Below, piece by piece: positions 1-4,795 of a stretch of DNA of 5,916 nucleotides; position 1 is the stretch's first letter; each line of letters opens with the position of its first letter. The position numbers and the translations under genes are program-made. Source of the stretch: an uncultured Clostridium sp. (GTDB taxonomy: Bacteria > Bacillota > Clostridia > TANB77 > CAG-508); NCBI GenBank assembly GCA_947428535.1, contig CANEMG010000067.1, forward strand, positions 1 through 5,916, written 5' to 3'. The notes below the pieces were generated by a model. It saw only the letters and a program-made list of their open reading frames with translations, did not search any database and was not told the origin of the DNA.

Positions 1-93
1 AAAAGAAAGAAAAAAGATGAATGGTTCTATGGTAATGAAGCATATGAGAGAGAATTTGATGAACGATCAGATAGAAACCAATATAAATTTTAG
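1..93 (+). CDS. 3' end of an unidentified upstream gene (partial)
   Basis: Frame 1 is open from the first base to a TAG at 91-93 and gives a 30-residue, highly charged tail containing DEWFYGNEAYERE and ending NQYKF. Codon use (GAT, GAA, TAT, AAA, AGA) matches the real genes in this window. The alternative frame starting at 17 has many Met residues only because it reads the boundaries of GAT-GAA, TAT-GGT and AAT-GAA codons out of register, which supports frame 1 as the true one. The N-terminus lies outside the window, so neither family nor function can be assigned. The charged tail suggests a soluble end, but that is inference. Confidence 0.5.
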   Translation, partial: KRKKKDEWFYGNEAYEREFDERSDRNQYKF

Positions 94-118
94 CATAAAA
101 ATTAATTTATATTATCTC

Positions 119-161
119 AAAATTGTTGAAAAAAGTTTAACAGTTTTGGGATTTTTTATTT
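119..161 (+). terminator. weak AT-rich terminator-like hairpin
   Basis: AAAATTGTT (119-127) can pair with AACAGTTTT (139-147) over nine pairs including one G-U. After the short run GGGA comes a T-rich tract (152-161). It lies between the partial upstream gene and the promoter of the phosphatase gene, where a terminator would be expected. The stem is nearly all A-U and the U tract is offset by four bases, so strength is doubtful. Confidence 0.3.
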
Positions 162-176
162 TAAAGTTAGTTTGTT

Positions 177-205
177 TTGTGTTAATATTATATTTGTGGT
201 ATAAT
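177..205 (+). promoter_or_regulatory. extended -10 promoter for the phosphatase-rbgA-mrnC gene run
   Basis: A perfect TATAAT at 200-205 is preceded by TG at 197-198 (TGG-TATAAT, an extended -10 element). A weak -35, TTGTGT at 177-182, sits 17 nt upstream. Transcription would start near 211-213, about 27 nt before the HAD gene start. A poor -35 is typical when an extended -10 is present. Confidence 0.6.
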
Positions 206-238
206 AGGAAATAATTTAAAAGAAAGAGTGAGTATTGT

Positions 239-886
239 ATGGATTTAGATAAAGATTGTGATGGAATAATATTTGATTTAGATGGGACTTTATGGGATAC
301 AATTGATATTTGCTTAGAAACATTAGAAGAGATAAAAAGTAAATACTCAGATATTACTAAAGAAATAACAAGAGAACAAGTTGAATTTTCTATGGGAAAA
401 ACTTTTGATGAAATTGTAAAAATATATTATGATTATTTGCCAGAGGAGAAGGCTGTTAATTATGCAAAAGAAGCCTTTAATAAGAATATAGAAAATCTAT
501 TAGAAAAAGGTGGAAGATTATATACAAATACTAAAAATACTATAATTAATTTAAGTAAAAATTATAAATTATTTGTAGTTAGTAATTGTATAGAGGGATA
601 TATAGAGTCTTTTTTTAAAACAAGTGAATTAGGAAATTATTTTAAAGATTATGAAAGTAATGGAAAAACAGGATTAAGTAAAGGAGAAAACATCAAGCTT
701 GTTATGGAAAGAAATAGCTTAAAAAATGCAATATATGTTGGAGATACTATAAAAGATAAAGAGGCATCAGATTATGCCAAAATTCCATTTGTATATGCTT
801 CATATGGTTTTGGAACTGTTGACAAATATGATTTTAAAATAGATGATATTAGTGAATTGTTAAATATGAATAGAGTAGAAATTTAG
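239..886 (+). CDS. HAD-superfamily phosphatase, subfamily IA type
   Basis: Predicted cytosolic Mg-dependent phosphatase of 215 aa, the normal size for Gph/PpaX-like HAD hydrolases. Motif I is FDLDGTLWD (residues 12-20), with nucleophile D13 and acid/base D15. A helical segment of about 90 residues after it fits a C1 cap. Motif II is VVSN (S115), the motif III lysine is probably K148 in GLSKGEN, and motif IV is GDTIKD (168-173) with D169 and D173. All catalytic residues are present. The ATG at 239 is preceded by a moderate purine-rich site (GAGTGAG, 226-232). The histidine phosphatase gene begins 9 nt after the stop, so the two are almost certainly co-transcribed. The substrate cannot be inferred from motifs; phosphoglycolate, nucleotide or sugar phosphates are all possible. 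Confidence 0.9.
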   Translation: MDLDKDCDGIIFDLDGTLWDTIDICLETLEEIKSKYSDITKEITREQVEFSMGKTFDEIVKIYYDYLPEEKAVNYAKEAFNKNIENLLEKGGRLYTNTKNTIINLSKNYKLFVVSNCIEGYIESFFKTSELGNYFKDYESNGKTGLSKGENIKLVMERNSLKNAIYVGDTIKDKEASDYAKIPFVYASYGFGTVDKYDFKIDDISELLNMNRVEI

Positions 887-895
887 GAGAGATTT

Positions 896-1438
896 ATGAA
901 AATATATGTTATAAGACATGGGAAAACTAAATGTAATGAAGAAAACAAATATAATTGTAGATTGGATGAAGACATAAATGAAGAAGGTATTAAACAAGCA
1001 GAAATAGCAAGTAAAAAAGTACAAGAACTTAATATAGATTTAATAATATGTTCACCAATGAAACGAACAAAACATACTTGTGAAATACTAAATATAAATA
1101 ATTTTCCAGTTATTTATGATGATAGATTAATGGAAAGAGAAGGTGGAATATTAACTAACACAACACACGAAAATGATTATTTTTATAATGAATATTATAA
1201 TTATTATTCTACCAATATTGTTGAAGGCTTAGAAACATTACCAGAACTATTTAATAGAGTTCATGCCTTTTTAGATGATATAAAGATAAAATATAAAGAT
1301 CAAGAATTGTTATTAGTTACACATGGTGCCGTGGCTAGAGCAATACAATTTTATTTTGAAGAAATACCAGATGATGGAATGTTACTTAAAATTAAAGGAC
1401 AAGATAATTGCGAGATTAAAGAATATGAATTGAAATAG
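896..1438 (+). CDS. histidine phosphatase (phosphoglycerate mutase-like) family protein
   Basis: 180-aa cytosolic phosphatase of the histidine phosphatase (RHG) superfamily. The signature IRHGKT puts the phospho-accepting His at H8 with R7 beside it. SPMKRT (53-58) supplies the second phosphate-binding Arg (R57), LMEREGG (78-84) the likely acid E80 or E82, and VTHGAVAR (141-148) the second core His, H143. The protein is short compared with cofactor-dependent mutases, so a small-molecule phosphatase (CobC/GpmB-like) is more likely than a glycolytic mutase. A good AGGAG lies at 885-889, overlapping the stop of the preceding gene and about 6 nt before the ATG. Tight linkage to the HAD phosphatase suggests two dephosphorylation steps in one operon, but the shared pathway is inference and the substrate is unknown. 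Confidence 0.88.
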   Translation: MKIYVIRHGKTKCNEENKYNCRLDEDINEEGIKQAEIASKKVQELNIDLIICSPMKRTKHTCEILNINNFPVIYDDRLMEREGGILTNTTHENDYFYNEYYNYYSTNIVEGLETLPELFNRVHAFLDDIKIKYKDQELLLVTHGAVARAIQFYFEEIPDDGMLLKIKGQDNCEIKEYELK

Positions 1439-1464
1439 AAAATAATAAATACTACAAGGAGAAA

Positions 1465-1548
1465 ATGATGCCAGAAGGAATAATTATTGCTGGGTTTGCA
1501 ACATCTGGAAAAAGTATTTTAGGAAAAAATTGGAATATAAGGAAGTGA
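1465..1548 (+). pseudogene. 27-codon remnant (or micro-ORF) of a P-loop NTPase
   Basis: A strong Shine-Dalgarno, AAGGAG (1456-1461), precedes ATGATG at 1465-1470. The frame runs 27 codons to TGA at 1546-1548. The peptide has a hydrophobic beta-strand-like run (GIIIAGF) followed by GFATSGKS, a complete Walker A motif (GxxxxGKS), then ILGKNW and a short unrelated-looking tail. That is exactly how the first 25 or so residues of a small P-loop kinase or ATPase look, but no Walker B or other ATPase motif can follow because rbgA begins 4 nt after the stop. The simplest reading is an internal deletion that left the start, RBS and P-loop of a kinase-like gene and placed it against the rbgA ribosome binding site. 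A translated micro-ORF coupling translation into rbgA is the alternative. The ancestral family is not identified. Confidence 0.6.
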
Positions 1549-1552
1549 AAAA

Positions 1553-2434
1553 ATGAACGAAGAAAATAAAATGAATATCAACTGGTACCCAGGACATATG
1601 GCGAAAACAAGAAGGCAAATTGAAGCGGATTTAAAAATAATAGATGTTGTAATAGAGTTATTAGATGCCAGAATACCAGTTGCTAGTAGAAATCCTGAAA
1701 TAGGAAAATTAACAAGAAATAAAAAGAAAATTATACTATTAAACAAATGTGATTTAGCAGATGAGAACATAAATAAAAAATGGGTAGACAAGCTATCACA
1801 AGAGGCACCAACACTATTAACAGATTGTAATAGTGGAAAAGGAATAGAAAAAGTAAGTAAAAAAATAGATTCACTTATGGCAGAAGAGATAAAAAAACAA
1901 CAAGAAAGAGGAAGAATAAATAAAACAATAAGAGTAATGATTTTAGGAATTCCTAATGTAGGTAAATCATCTTTTATAAACAGAATTTCCAAAAAAGCTA
2001 AATTAGAAGTAGCTAATAGACCTGGAGTTACAAAATCAAAACAATGGATAAGAATAAGTAAGAATCAAGAATTATTAGATACACCGGGAGTATTATGGCC
2101 AAAATTTGAAAGCAATGAAATAGCTTTGAATTTGGCATATACAGGAACTATAAAAGATGATATTTTAGAAACAACAGAAGTAGCATATGAACTTTTAAAA
2201 GTTTTATATTCTGAATATAAAGAAAATCTTGCTGTAAGATATAAAATATCTGAAGATGAATTTAAACAAATAGAAACACATACTAATTATATTTATGAAC
2301 TAATGCAAGTAATAGCTAGGAAAAGAGGAGCGATAGTTGCTGGTGGAAATACAGATGATGAGAAAGTATCTAGAATTATTTTAGAAGATTTTAGAAGTTG
2401 CAAATTAGGAAAAATAAGTTTAGAAAAGCCATAA
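1553..2434 (+). CDS. rbgA: ribosome biogenesis GTPase RbgA (YlqF)
   Basis: 293-aa circularly permuted GTPase that acts late in 50S subunit assembly; B. subtilis RbgA is of similar length (about 280 aa). The motif order G4-G5-G1-G2-G3 is diagnostic: NKCD at 64-67 (G4), DCNSGKG at 91-97 (G5 region), GIPNVGKSS at 132-140 (G1/P-loop), PGVT at 157-160 (G2, T160) and DTPG at 176-179 (G3). The N-terminus carries the family's WYPGHMAK segment (11-18), which includes the His linked to GTP hydrolysis in this family. The C-terminal helical domain (about 195-285) fits the ribosome-binding ANTAR-like region. The start at 1553 is chosen for its AGGAAG at 1540-1545, 7 nt upstream. The next Met (1571) is closer to the family's usual start but has no good RBS. 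mrnC follows with its RBS overlapping the rbgA stop. Confidence 0.96.
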   Translation: MNEENKMNINWYPGHMAKTRRQIEADLKIIDVVIELLDARIPVASRNPEIGKLTRNKKKIILLNKCDLADENINKKWVDKLSQEAPTLLTDCNSGKGIEKVSKKIDSLMAEEIKKQQERGRINKTIRVMILGIPNVGKSSFINRISKKAKLEVANRPGVTKSKQWIRISKNQELLDTPGVLWPKFESNEIALNLAYTGTIKDDILETTEVAYELLKVLYSEYKENLAVRYKISEDEFKQIETHTNYIYELMQVIARKRGAIVAGGNTDDEKVSRIILEDFRSCKLGKISLEKP

Positions 2435-2445
2435 AGGAGTAAAAA

Positions 2446-2841
2446 GTGGAATTTATAAAAAGAGACAAAGATATTCAAGATGCGAAATTATTATCGCCAT
2501 TAGTGTGGGCATATATAGGAGATAGTGTATATGAATTATTTATAAGAACTAAACTTGTAAATAATTCTAATGCTAAACCACATAAATTACATATAGAGTC
2601 TATAAAATACGTTAAAGCAAAAGCTCAAGCAGAAATATTAAAAAAAATATCTGATAGATTAACAGAAGAAGAGAAAGATATTGTAAGAAGAGGAAGAAAT
2701 ACAGAAAATCATCATATAGCAAAAAATTCAAATGTAGCAGACTATTCTCAATCTACAGGATTTGAAGCTTTAATTGGGTATTTGTATTTAACAAAGCAAG
2801 ATAATAGATTAGAGGAAATACTAAATATGTGTATTGACTAA
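2446..2841 (+). CDS. mrnC: Mini-ribonuclease III (MrnC)
   Basis: 131-aa RNase III-like endonuclease that lacks a dsRNA-binding domain. In B. subtilis it works as a dimer, trimming the ends of 23S rRNA precursor on the assembling 50S subunit with ribosomal protein L3. The N-terminal signature LVWAYIGDSVYELFIR (19-34) includes the catalytic Asp D26. The second conserved block, NVADYSQSTGFEALIGYLYL, spans 96-115 with the metal-binding Glu E107. A basic HIESIKYVKAKAQ region (49-61) matches the family's RNA-contacting stretch. The start is a GTG at 2446 with a strong AAAGGAGT (2433-2440) that overlaps the rbgA stop, so the two 50S-maturation genes are probably translated in step. The complete active site and normal length indicate a functional enzyme. 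The final codons overlap the -35 box of the tRNA promoter. Confidence 0.95.
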   Translation: MEFIKRDKDIQDAKLLSPLVWAYIGDSVYELFIRTKLVNNSNAKPHKLHIESIKYVKAKAQAEILKKISDRLTEEEKDIVRRGRNTENHHIAKNSNVADYSQSTGFEALIGYLYLTKQDNRLEEILNMCID

Positions 2842-2862
2842 ATATTTAAAATATGTTATAAA
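2834..2862 (+). promoter_or_regulatory. promoter of tRNA-Glu
   Basis: TTGACT at 2834-2839 and TATAAA at 2857-2862 are spaced by exactly 17 nt, with TG at 2854-2855 making an extended -10. The predicted start is near 2869, leaving a leader of roughly 12 nt before the tRNA. The -35 box is formed from the last mrnC codons and stop (ATT-GAC-TAA). No terminator separates mrnC from the tRNA, so read-through from the upstream operon is also likely. Confidence 0.7.
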
Positions 2863-2880
2863 TAAATAGCTGTTAGAAAT

Positions 2881-2955
2881 GGCCCCTTGGTCAAGCGGCT
2901 AAGACGCCACCCTCTCAAGGTGGAATCATGGGTTCGATTCCCGTAGGGGTCACCA
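2881..2955 (+). tRNA. tRNA-Glu (anticodon CUC)
   Basis: The full cloverleaf folds by eye. The 7-bp acceptor GGCCCCT / AGGGGTC has one G-U pair. The D stem is GTC/GAC (2890-2892, 2903-2905). The anticodon stem is CCACC/GGTGG with loop CTCTCAA (2912-2918) and anticodon CTC at 2914-2916. The variable loop is 4 nt, the T stem ATGGG/CCCGT and the T loop TTCGATT (2933-2939). The discriminator A and CCA (2953-2955) are encoded. GGCCCCTTGGTCAAGCGG is the usual tRNA-Glu 5' half. It reads GAG, the rarer Glu codon in this AT-rich DNA. It stands alone, with its own promoter upstream and a terminator 6 nt after CCA. Confidence 0.97.
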
Positions 2956-2961
2956 ATAAAG

Positions 2962-3015
2962 AATGCTAGAAATAGAGTGATTTTATACTTTAAAAATCTA
3001 GTATTTTTTTATTTT
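2962..3015 (+). terminator. intrinsic terminator after tRNA-Glu
   Basis: The outer stem AATGCTAGA (2962-2970) pairs with TCTAGTATT (2997-3005), nine pairs with one G-U. An inner stem, TAGAGTG/TACTTTA, allows two G-U pairs more. The T run 3004-3010 follows at once and continues as ATTTT. It would end both the tRNA transcript and read-through from the rbgA-mrnC operon. Confidence 0.8.
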
Positions 3016-3024
3016 AAAATAAAA
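3007..3024. repeat. perfect 18-bp A/T-only palindrome
   Basis: TTTTATTTTAAAATAAAA is identical to its reverse complement. It starts inside the U tract of the tRNA terminator. It may be simple low-complexity sequence, or may add a second weak terminating structure. The rest of the 349-nt gap between mrnC and the HTH gene holds the tRNA, its promoter and terminator, and the promoter and leader described separately; nothing else is seen from 3025 to 3060. Confidence 0.4.
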
Positions 3025-3060
3025 TATAGAAAAGTAAAAAAATGCAAAAGAAATATAGTT

Positions 3061-3089
3061 TTGATTTTTATGTAAATATATGTTATAAT
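3061..3089 (+). promoter_or_regulatory. promoter of the small HTH gene
   Basis: TTGATT (3061-3066) and TATAAT (3084-3089) are 17 nt apart, with TG at 3081-3082 giving an extended -10 (TGT-TATAAT). This is among the best promoters in the window. The predicted start near 3096 gives a long leader of about 95 nt before the ATG at 3191. Confidence 0.75.
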
Positions 3090-3106
3090 AATAATTGAAA
3101 TTTGAA

Positions 3107-3155
3107 ACTTATTAAAATGAGTACAATTGTACAAATTTACAAGAAATCTATAAGT
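3107..3155 (+). promoter_or_regulatory. palindrome and enclosing stem in the HTH gene leader (candidate operator or RNA element)
   Basis: GTACAATTGTAC at 3121-3132 is a perfect 12-bp palindrome about 25 nt downstream of the predicted transcription start. It lies inside a possible outer stem, ACTTAT (3107-3112) with ATAAGT (3150-3155). In DNA form it is a plausible two-fold operator for the HTH product. In RNA form it would be a nested hairpin. Neither function is shown; no known riboswitch class is recognised. Confidence 0.45.
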
Positions 3156-3160
3156 AATAT

Positions 3161-3175
3161 ATGTGCAACGTACAT
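3161..3175 (+). promoter_or_regulatory. hairpin immediately upstream of the HTH gene RBS
   Basis: ATGTGC (3161-3166) pairs with GTACAT (3170-3175), six pairs with one G-U and a loop of AAC. The RBS AAGGAAGGG starts at 3177, only 1 nt later. The stem contains the upstream ATG at 3161 and has no RBS of its own, which argues against translation starting there. Confidence 0.4.
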
Positions 3176-3190
3176 CAAGGAAGGGCAACT

Positions 3191-3367
3191 ATGGAGCGGA
3201 ATTATTATTTGAAAGCCATTGTTACAATGGTAATTGAAGAAAATTACACAGACAGAGGAGAAATTGCCGATGAGCTTGGAATAACCAGAAGAAAATTGTC
3301 GACAATAATAAGAAACTTTCCACTCAGCATTCGGGTTGAGATTGAAGATAAACTAAAAAAGAGATAA
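3191..3367 (+). CDS. small helix-turn-helix DNA-binding protein, family not recognised
   Basis: 58-aa basic protein made almost only of a DNA-binding fold. Residues 5-18 look like a hydrophobic/amphipathic first helix. About 23-43 (GEIADELGITRRKLSTIIRNF) reads as a helix-turn-helix: a first helix with the IADELGI pattern, a Gly turn at G30, then an Arg/Lys-rich recognition helix. There is no ligand-binding or separate dimerisation domain. The general look is Fis-like or of a short regulator, but no family is recognised. The start at 3191 is preferred over the in-frame ATG at 3161 because AAGGAAGGG (3177-3185) sits 5 nt before it and the extra ten residues overlap a hairpin. GC is about 36% by hand count, above that of most neighbours. 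It ends in tandem TAA codons. Autoregulation through the GTACAATTGTAC palindrome in its leader is inference. Confidence 0.7.
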   Translation: MERNYYLKAIVTMVIEENYTDRGEIADELGITRRKLSTIIRNFPLSIRVEIEDKLKKR

Positions 3368-3375
3368 TAAGTATG

Positions 3376-3407
3376 TGAAATTTGGTGCCAGATGGCACCT
3401 TATTTCA
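3376..3407 (+). terminator. strong hairpin between the HTH gene and rdgB (weak terminator or attenuator)
   Basis: GGTGCC (3384-3389) and GGCACC (3394-3399) pair perfectly around loop AGAT. A 2x2 T-T internal loop separates this from an outer stem, TGAAAT (3376-3381) with ATTTCA (3402-3407). The 3' arm is only moderately U-rich (TTATTTCATT), so termination may be partial. rdgB has no other clear promoter, so partial read-through would set its expression from the HTH promoter. An operator reading of the same symmetry is possible. Confidence 0.5.
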
Positions 3408-3433
3408 TTAATAATATAAAAGGGGGAAAATAT

Positions 3434-4057
3434 ATGAAAATTTTATATGGAACAGGAAATAAAGGAAAAATTGAAGCAATGAAAAATATAATCAAATCAC
3501 ACGGATTTGATGCAGAATTATATACAATAAAAGATGTTGGATTTGATCAGGAGATAATAGAAGATGGAGAAACTTTTGAAGAAAATTCAGATATAAAAGC
3601 AAATGCTATTAGAAAATTTTGTATAGAAAATAATATACTTGATAAAATTATAATCACAGATGATGCAGGACTATGTGTTGATAAACTAAATGGAGAGCCT
3701 GGAGTTTATACAGGAAGATATGCTGGAGAGCATCCAACACAAGAAGAAAATATAAATAAACTATTAAGTAATATGAAACAATATAGTGATATGAAAGATA
3801 GAAGTTGTAAATTTGTATGTGTATTAACAGCAATATTACCAAATGGAGAAAAAATAGTTTCTAGAGGAGAATGCAAAGGAGCTATTGCTAAAGCTCCAGG
3901 AAAATTAGGTGGTTTAACATATGGCCCAGTATTTATTCCAAATGGATTTGATAAACCTATGGGAGATATGAATGAAGAAGAATATGCTTCAGTACATAAT
4001 CATAGAGATTTAGCTATGGATGAATTAGTTAAAAAATTTAAAGAATTAGGATACTAA
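3434..4057 (+). CDS. rdgB: XTP/dITP diphosphatase (RdgB/HAM1 family), divergent active site
   Basis: 207-aa member of the inosine triphosphate pyrophosphatase family. These cytosolic enzymes hydrolyse dITP, XTP and ITP to the monophosphate plus PPi and so keep deaminated purines out of DNA and RNA. Family landmarks are GTGNKGK (6-12), the acidic EDGETFEENSDIKA segment (43-56), DDAGL (76-80, usually DDSGL), GEPGVYTGRYAG (87-98), FIPNGFDK (167-174) and NHRDLA (189-194). Departures: the usual FGYDP motif is LTYGP, with G164 where the family has a conserved Asp and L161 for Phe, and the SHR triplet is NHR. The start at 3434 has AGGGGG (3421-3426) 7 nt upstream. The in-frame ATG at 3392 is rejected because it lies in a hairpin and would add 14 non-family residues. 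The fold assignment is secure; the exact substrate is less so. Confidence 0.88.
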   Translation: MKILYGTGNKGKIEAMKNIIKSHGFDAELYTIKDVGFDQEIIEDGETFEENSDIKANAIRKFCIENNILDKIIITDDAGLCVDKLNGEPGVYTGRYAGEHPTQEENINKLLSNMKQYSDMKDRSCKFVCVLTAILPNGEKIVSRGECKGAIAKAPGKLGGLTYGPVFIPNGFDKPMGDMNEEEYASVHNHRDLAMDELVKKFKELGY

Positions 4058-4117
4058 AATGTAAAAGAAAAGAACATATAAATGAGTTTATTAAAAAGGA
4101 ATGAGATTTACATAATA

Positions 4118-4146
4118 TTGAATATCTTTGTTATTTATGCTAAAAT
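4118..4146 (+). promoter_or_regulatory. promoter of the 148-aa orphan gene
   Basis: TTGAAT (4118-4123) and TAAAAT (4141-4146) are spaced 17 nt, with TG at 4138-4139 (TGC-TAAAAT, extended -10). The predicted start near 4153 leaves a leader of about 41 nt. No clear terminator is seen after rdgB, so some read-through from upstream is possible. Confidence 0.65.
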
Positions 4147-4193
4147 ACAAGTAGTTTCAAAATAAAAATGTCACTTATAAGGAGGAAGAGAAT

Positions 4194-4640
4194 ATGACAA
4201 ACGAAGAATTAAGGCAACGGTATTGTAGATTGAGAGGAGCTGCTGAAGAAATGGCATTGAACTTTGTAGTTGAAGGGTATAAAGCTATTTATAGTATGTG
4301 GGACATGAGGGATTATAAAAACGAGAGTGATGAAAATCTGAAACAACTTTTAGATAAGCTAGATAACTTAGACTATAAGAGTGGAATCAAGCCGGAAGAA
4401 TATGCTGAGAGAGGAAAAGATCTGCTAACAGTGCTGATGCTTATTGTGGAAGTAGCAGGAGACCTTGAGAAGCAAGCTTCAAAAAAAGCTGAGGAAGATG
4501 CCAGAGCAAAAGATTTCGACATGGCATTGATACATATGATAGAAGCAGGCGACAAGTTGCCAGATGTTTTGGCAGGAAAGGAAGAAGAAGTAAAAGCTTT
4601 TTTAGAAAAAAAGTATGGTCAGCCAGCAGAACATCTATAG
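4194..4640 (+). CDS. hypothetical all-helical protein, family not recognised
   Basis: 148-aa soluble protein of unknown function. It is rich in Glu, Lys, Ala and Leu with few Pro or Gly, so almost entirely alpha-helical. Likely helices lie near 3-32, 46-57 (DENLKQLLDKLD), 68-105 (a hydrophobic run LLTVLMLIVEVA followed by charged LEKQASKKAEEDARAK) and 108-140. There is no signal peptide and no convincing membrane segment; the 77-88 hydrophobic run is short and flanked by acids. One Cys (C11), no metal-binding or enzyme motif. The RBS AAGGAGG (4179-4185) is near-perfect, 8 nt before the ATG. GC is about 38% by hand count, against roughly 17-30% in sampled stretches of recN and rbgA, with more GAG, CTG and AAG codons. 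High expression or recent acquisition could explain that. It is a single-gene transcription unit. Confidence 0.8.
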   Translation: MTNEELRQRYCRLRGAAEEMALNFVVEGYKAIYSMWDMRDYKNESDENLKQLLDKLDNLDYKSGIKPEEYAERGKDLLTVLMLIVEVAGDLEKQASKKAEEDARAKDFDMALIHMIEAGDKLPDVLAGKEEEVKAFLEKKYGQPAEHL

Positions 4641-4682
4641 GAGAATTCCAGTGGATAAAGTTAAGTGACAAAAACGAAAGTT

Positions 4683-4720
4683 CTTGGGAGTAGGTATAAA
4701 TATCTGCTCCCAAGTTTTTT
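4683..4720 (+). terminator. intrinsic terminator of the 148-aa orphan gene
   Basis: CTTGGGAGTAG (4683-4693) pairs with CTGCTCCCAAG (4704-4714) over 11 pairs with one G-U, around a 10-nt loop. Six T residues (4715-4720) follow directly. It is the clearest terminator in the window and isolates the orphan gene from recN. Confidence 0.93.
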
Positions 4721-4748
4721 ATATTGTAGGAAAATTTTTTAAAAAAAG

Positions 4749-4762
4749 CGAACAAGTGTATT
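4749..4762. promoter_or_regulatory. candidate upstream LexA box (overlaps recN -35)
   Basis: CGAACAAGTGTATT matches the Gram-positive LexA consensus CGAAC-RNRY-GTTYC at all but two positions (12 and 14). Its last two bases are the first two of the -35 TTGACA, so bound repressor would block RNA polymerase. Confidence 0.45.
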
Positions 4763-4788
4763 GACAAAAAACAAAATAAGTATATAAT
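4761..4788 (+). promoter_or_regulatory. consensus sigma-A promoter of recN
   Basis: TTGACA (4761-4766) and TATAAT (4783-4788) are both perfect, with a 16-nt spacer. The predicted start is near 4795, so the leader to recN is about 84 nt. A promoter this strong normally needs a repressor, which fits the flanking LexA-like boxes. Confidence 0.85.
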
Positions 4789-4795
4789 AATTGTA

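Noticed and set aside
17..214. 65-codon forward ORF ending in a hydrophobic stretch
   Set aside because: No RBS. Its five Met codons in the first 15 arise from reading GAT-GAA type codons of frame 1 out of register. The hydrophobic end is a product of T-rich intergenic sequence and overlaps the predicted terminator and promoter.
1519..1992. 157-codon minus-strand ORF opposite rbgA
   Set aside because: It lies opposite conserved rbgA GTPase motifs and encodes a low-complexity Phe/Ile/Ser/Leu string, typical of the antisense of an A-rich gene.
3161..3190. Upstream ATG start for the HTH gene
   Set aside because: No RBS before it, the codon lies in a hairpin, and a strong AAGGAAGGG serves the ATG at 3191.
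3096..3190. Known riboswitch or T-box in the HTH gene leader
   Set aside because: No T-box, purine, SAM, glycine or other recognisable conserved core; only short stems are visible.
4082..4165. Short ORF of 27 codons between rdgB and the orphan gene
   Set aside because: No RBS, unlikely composition, and it runs through both boxes of the predicted promoter.
4441..4767. Minus-strand ORF opposite the orphan gene and its terminator
   Set aside because: It spans a clear + strand terminator and part of a promoter, and is a Leu/Phe-rich shadow.
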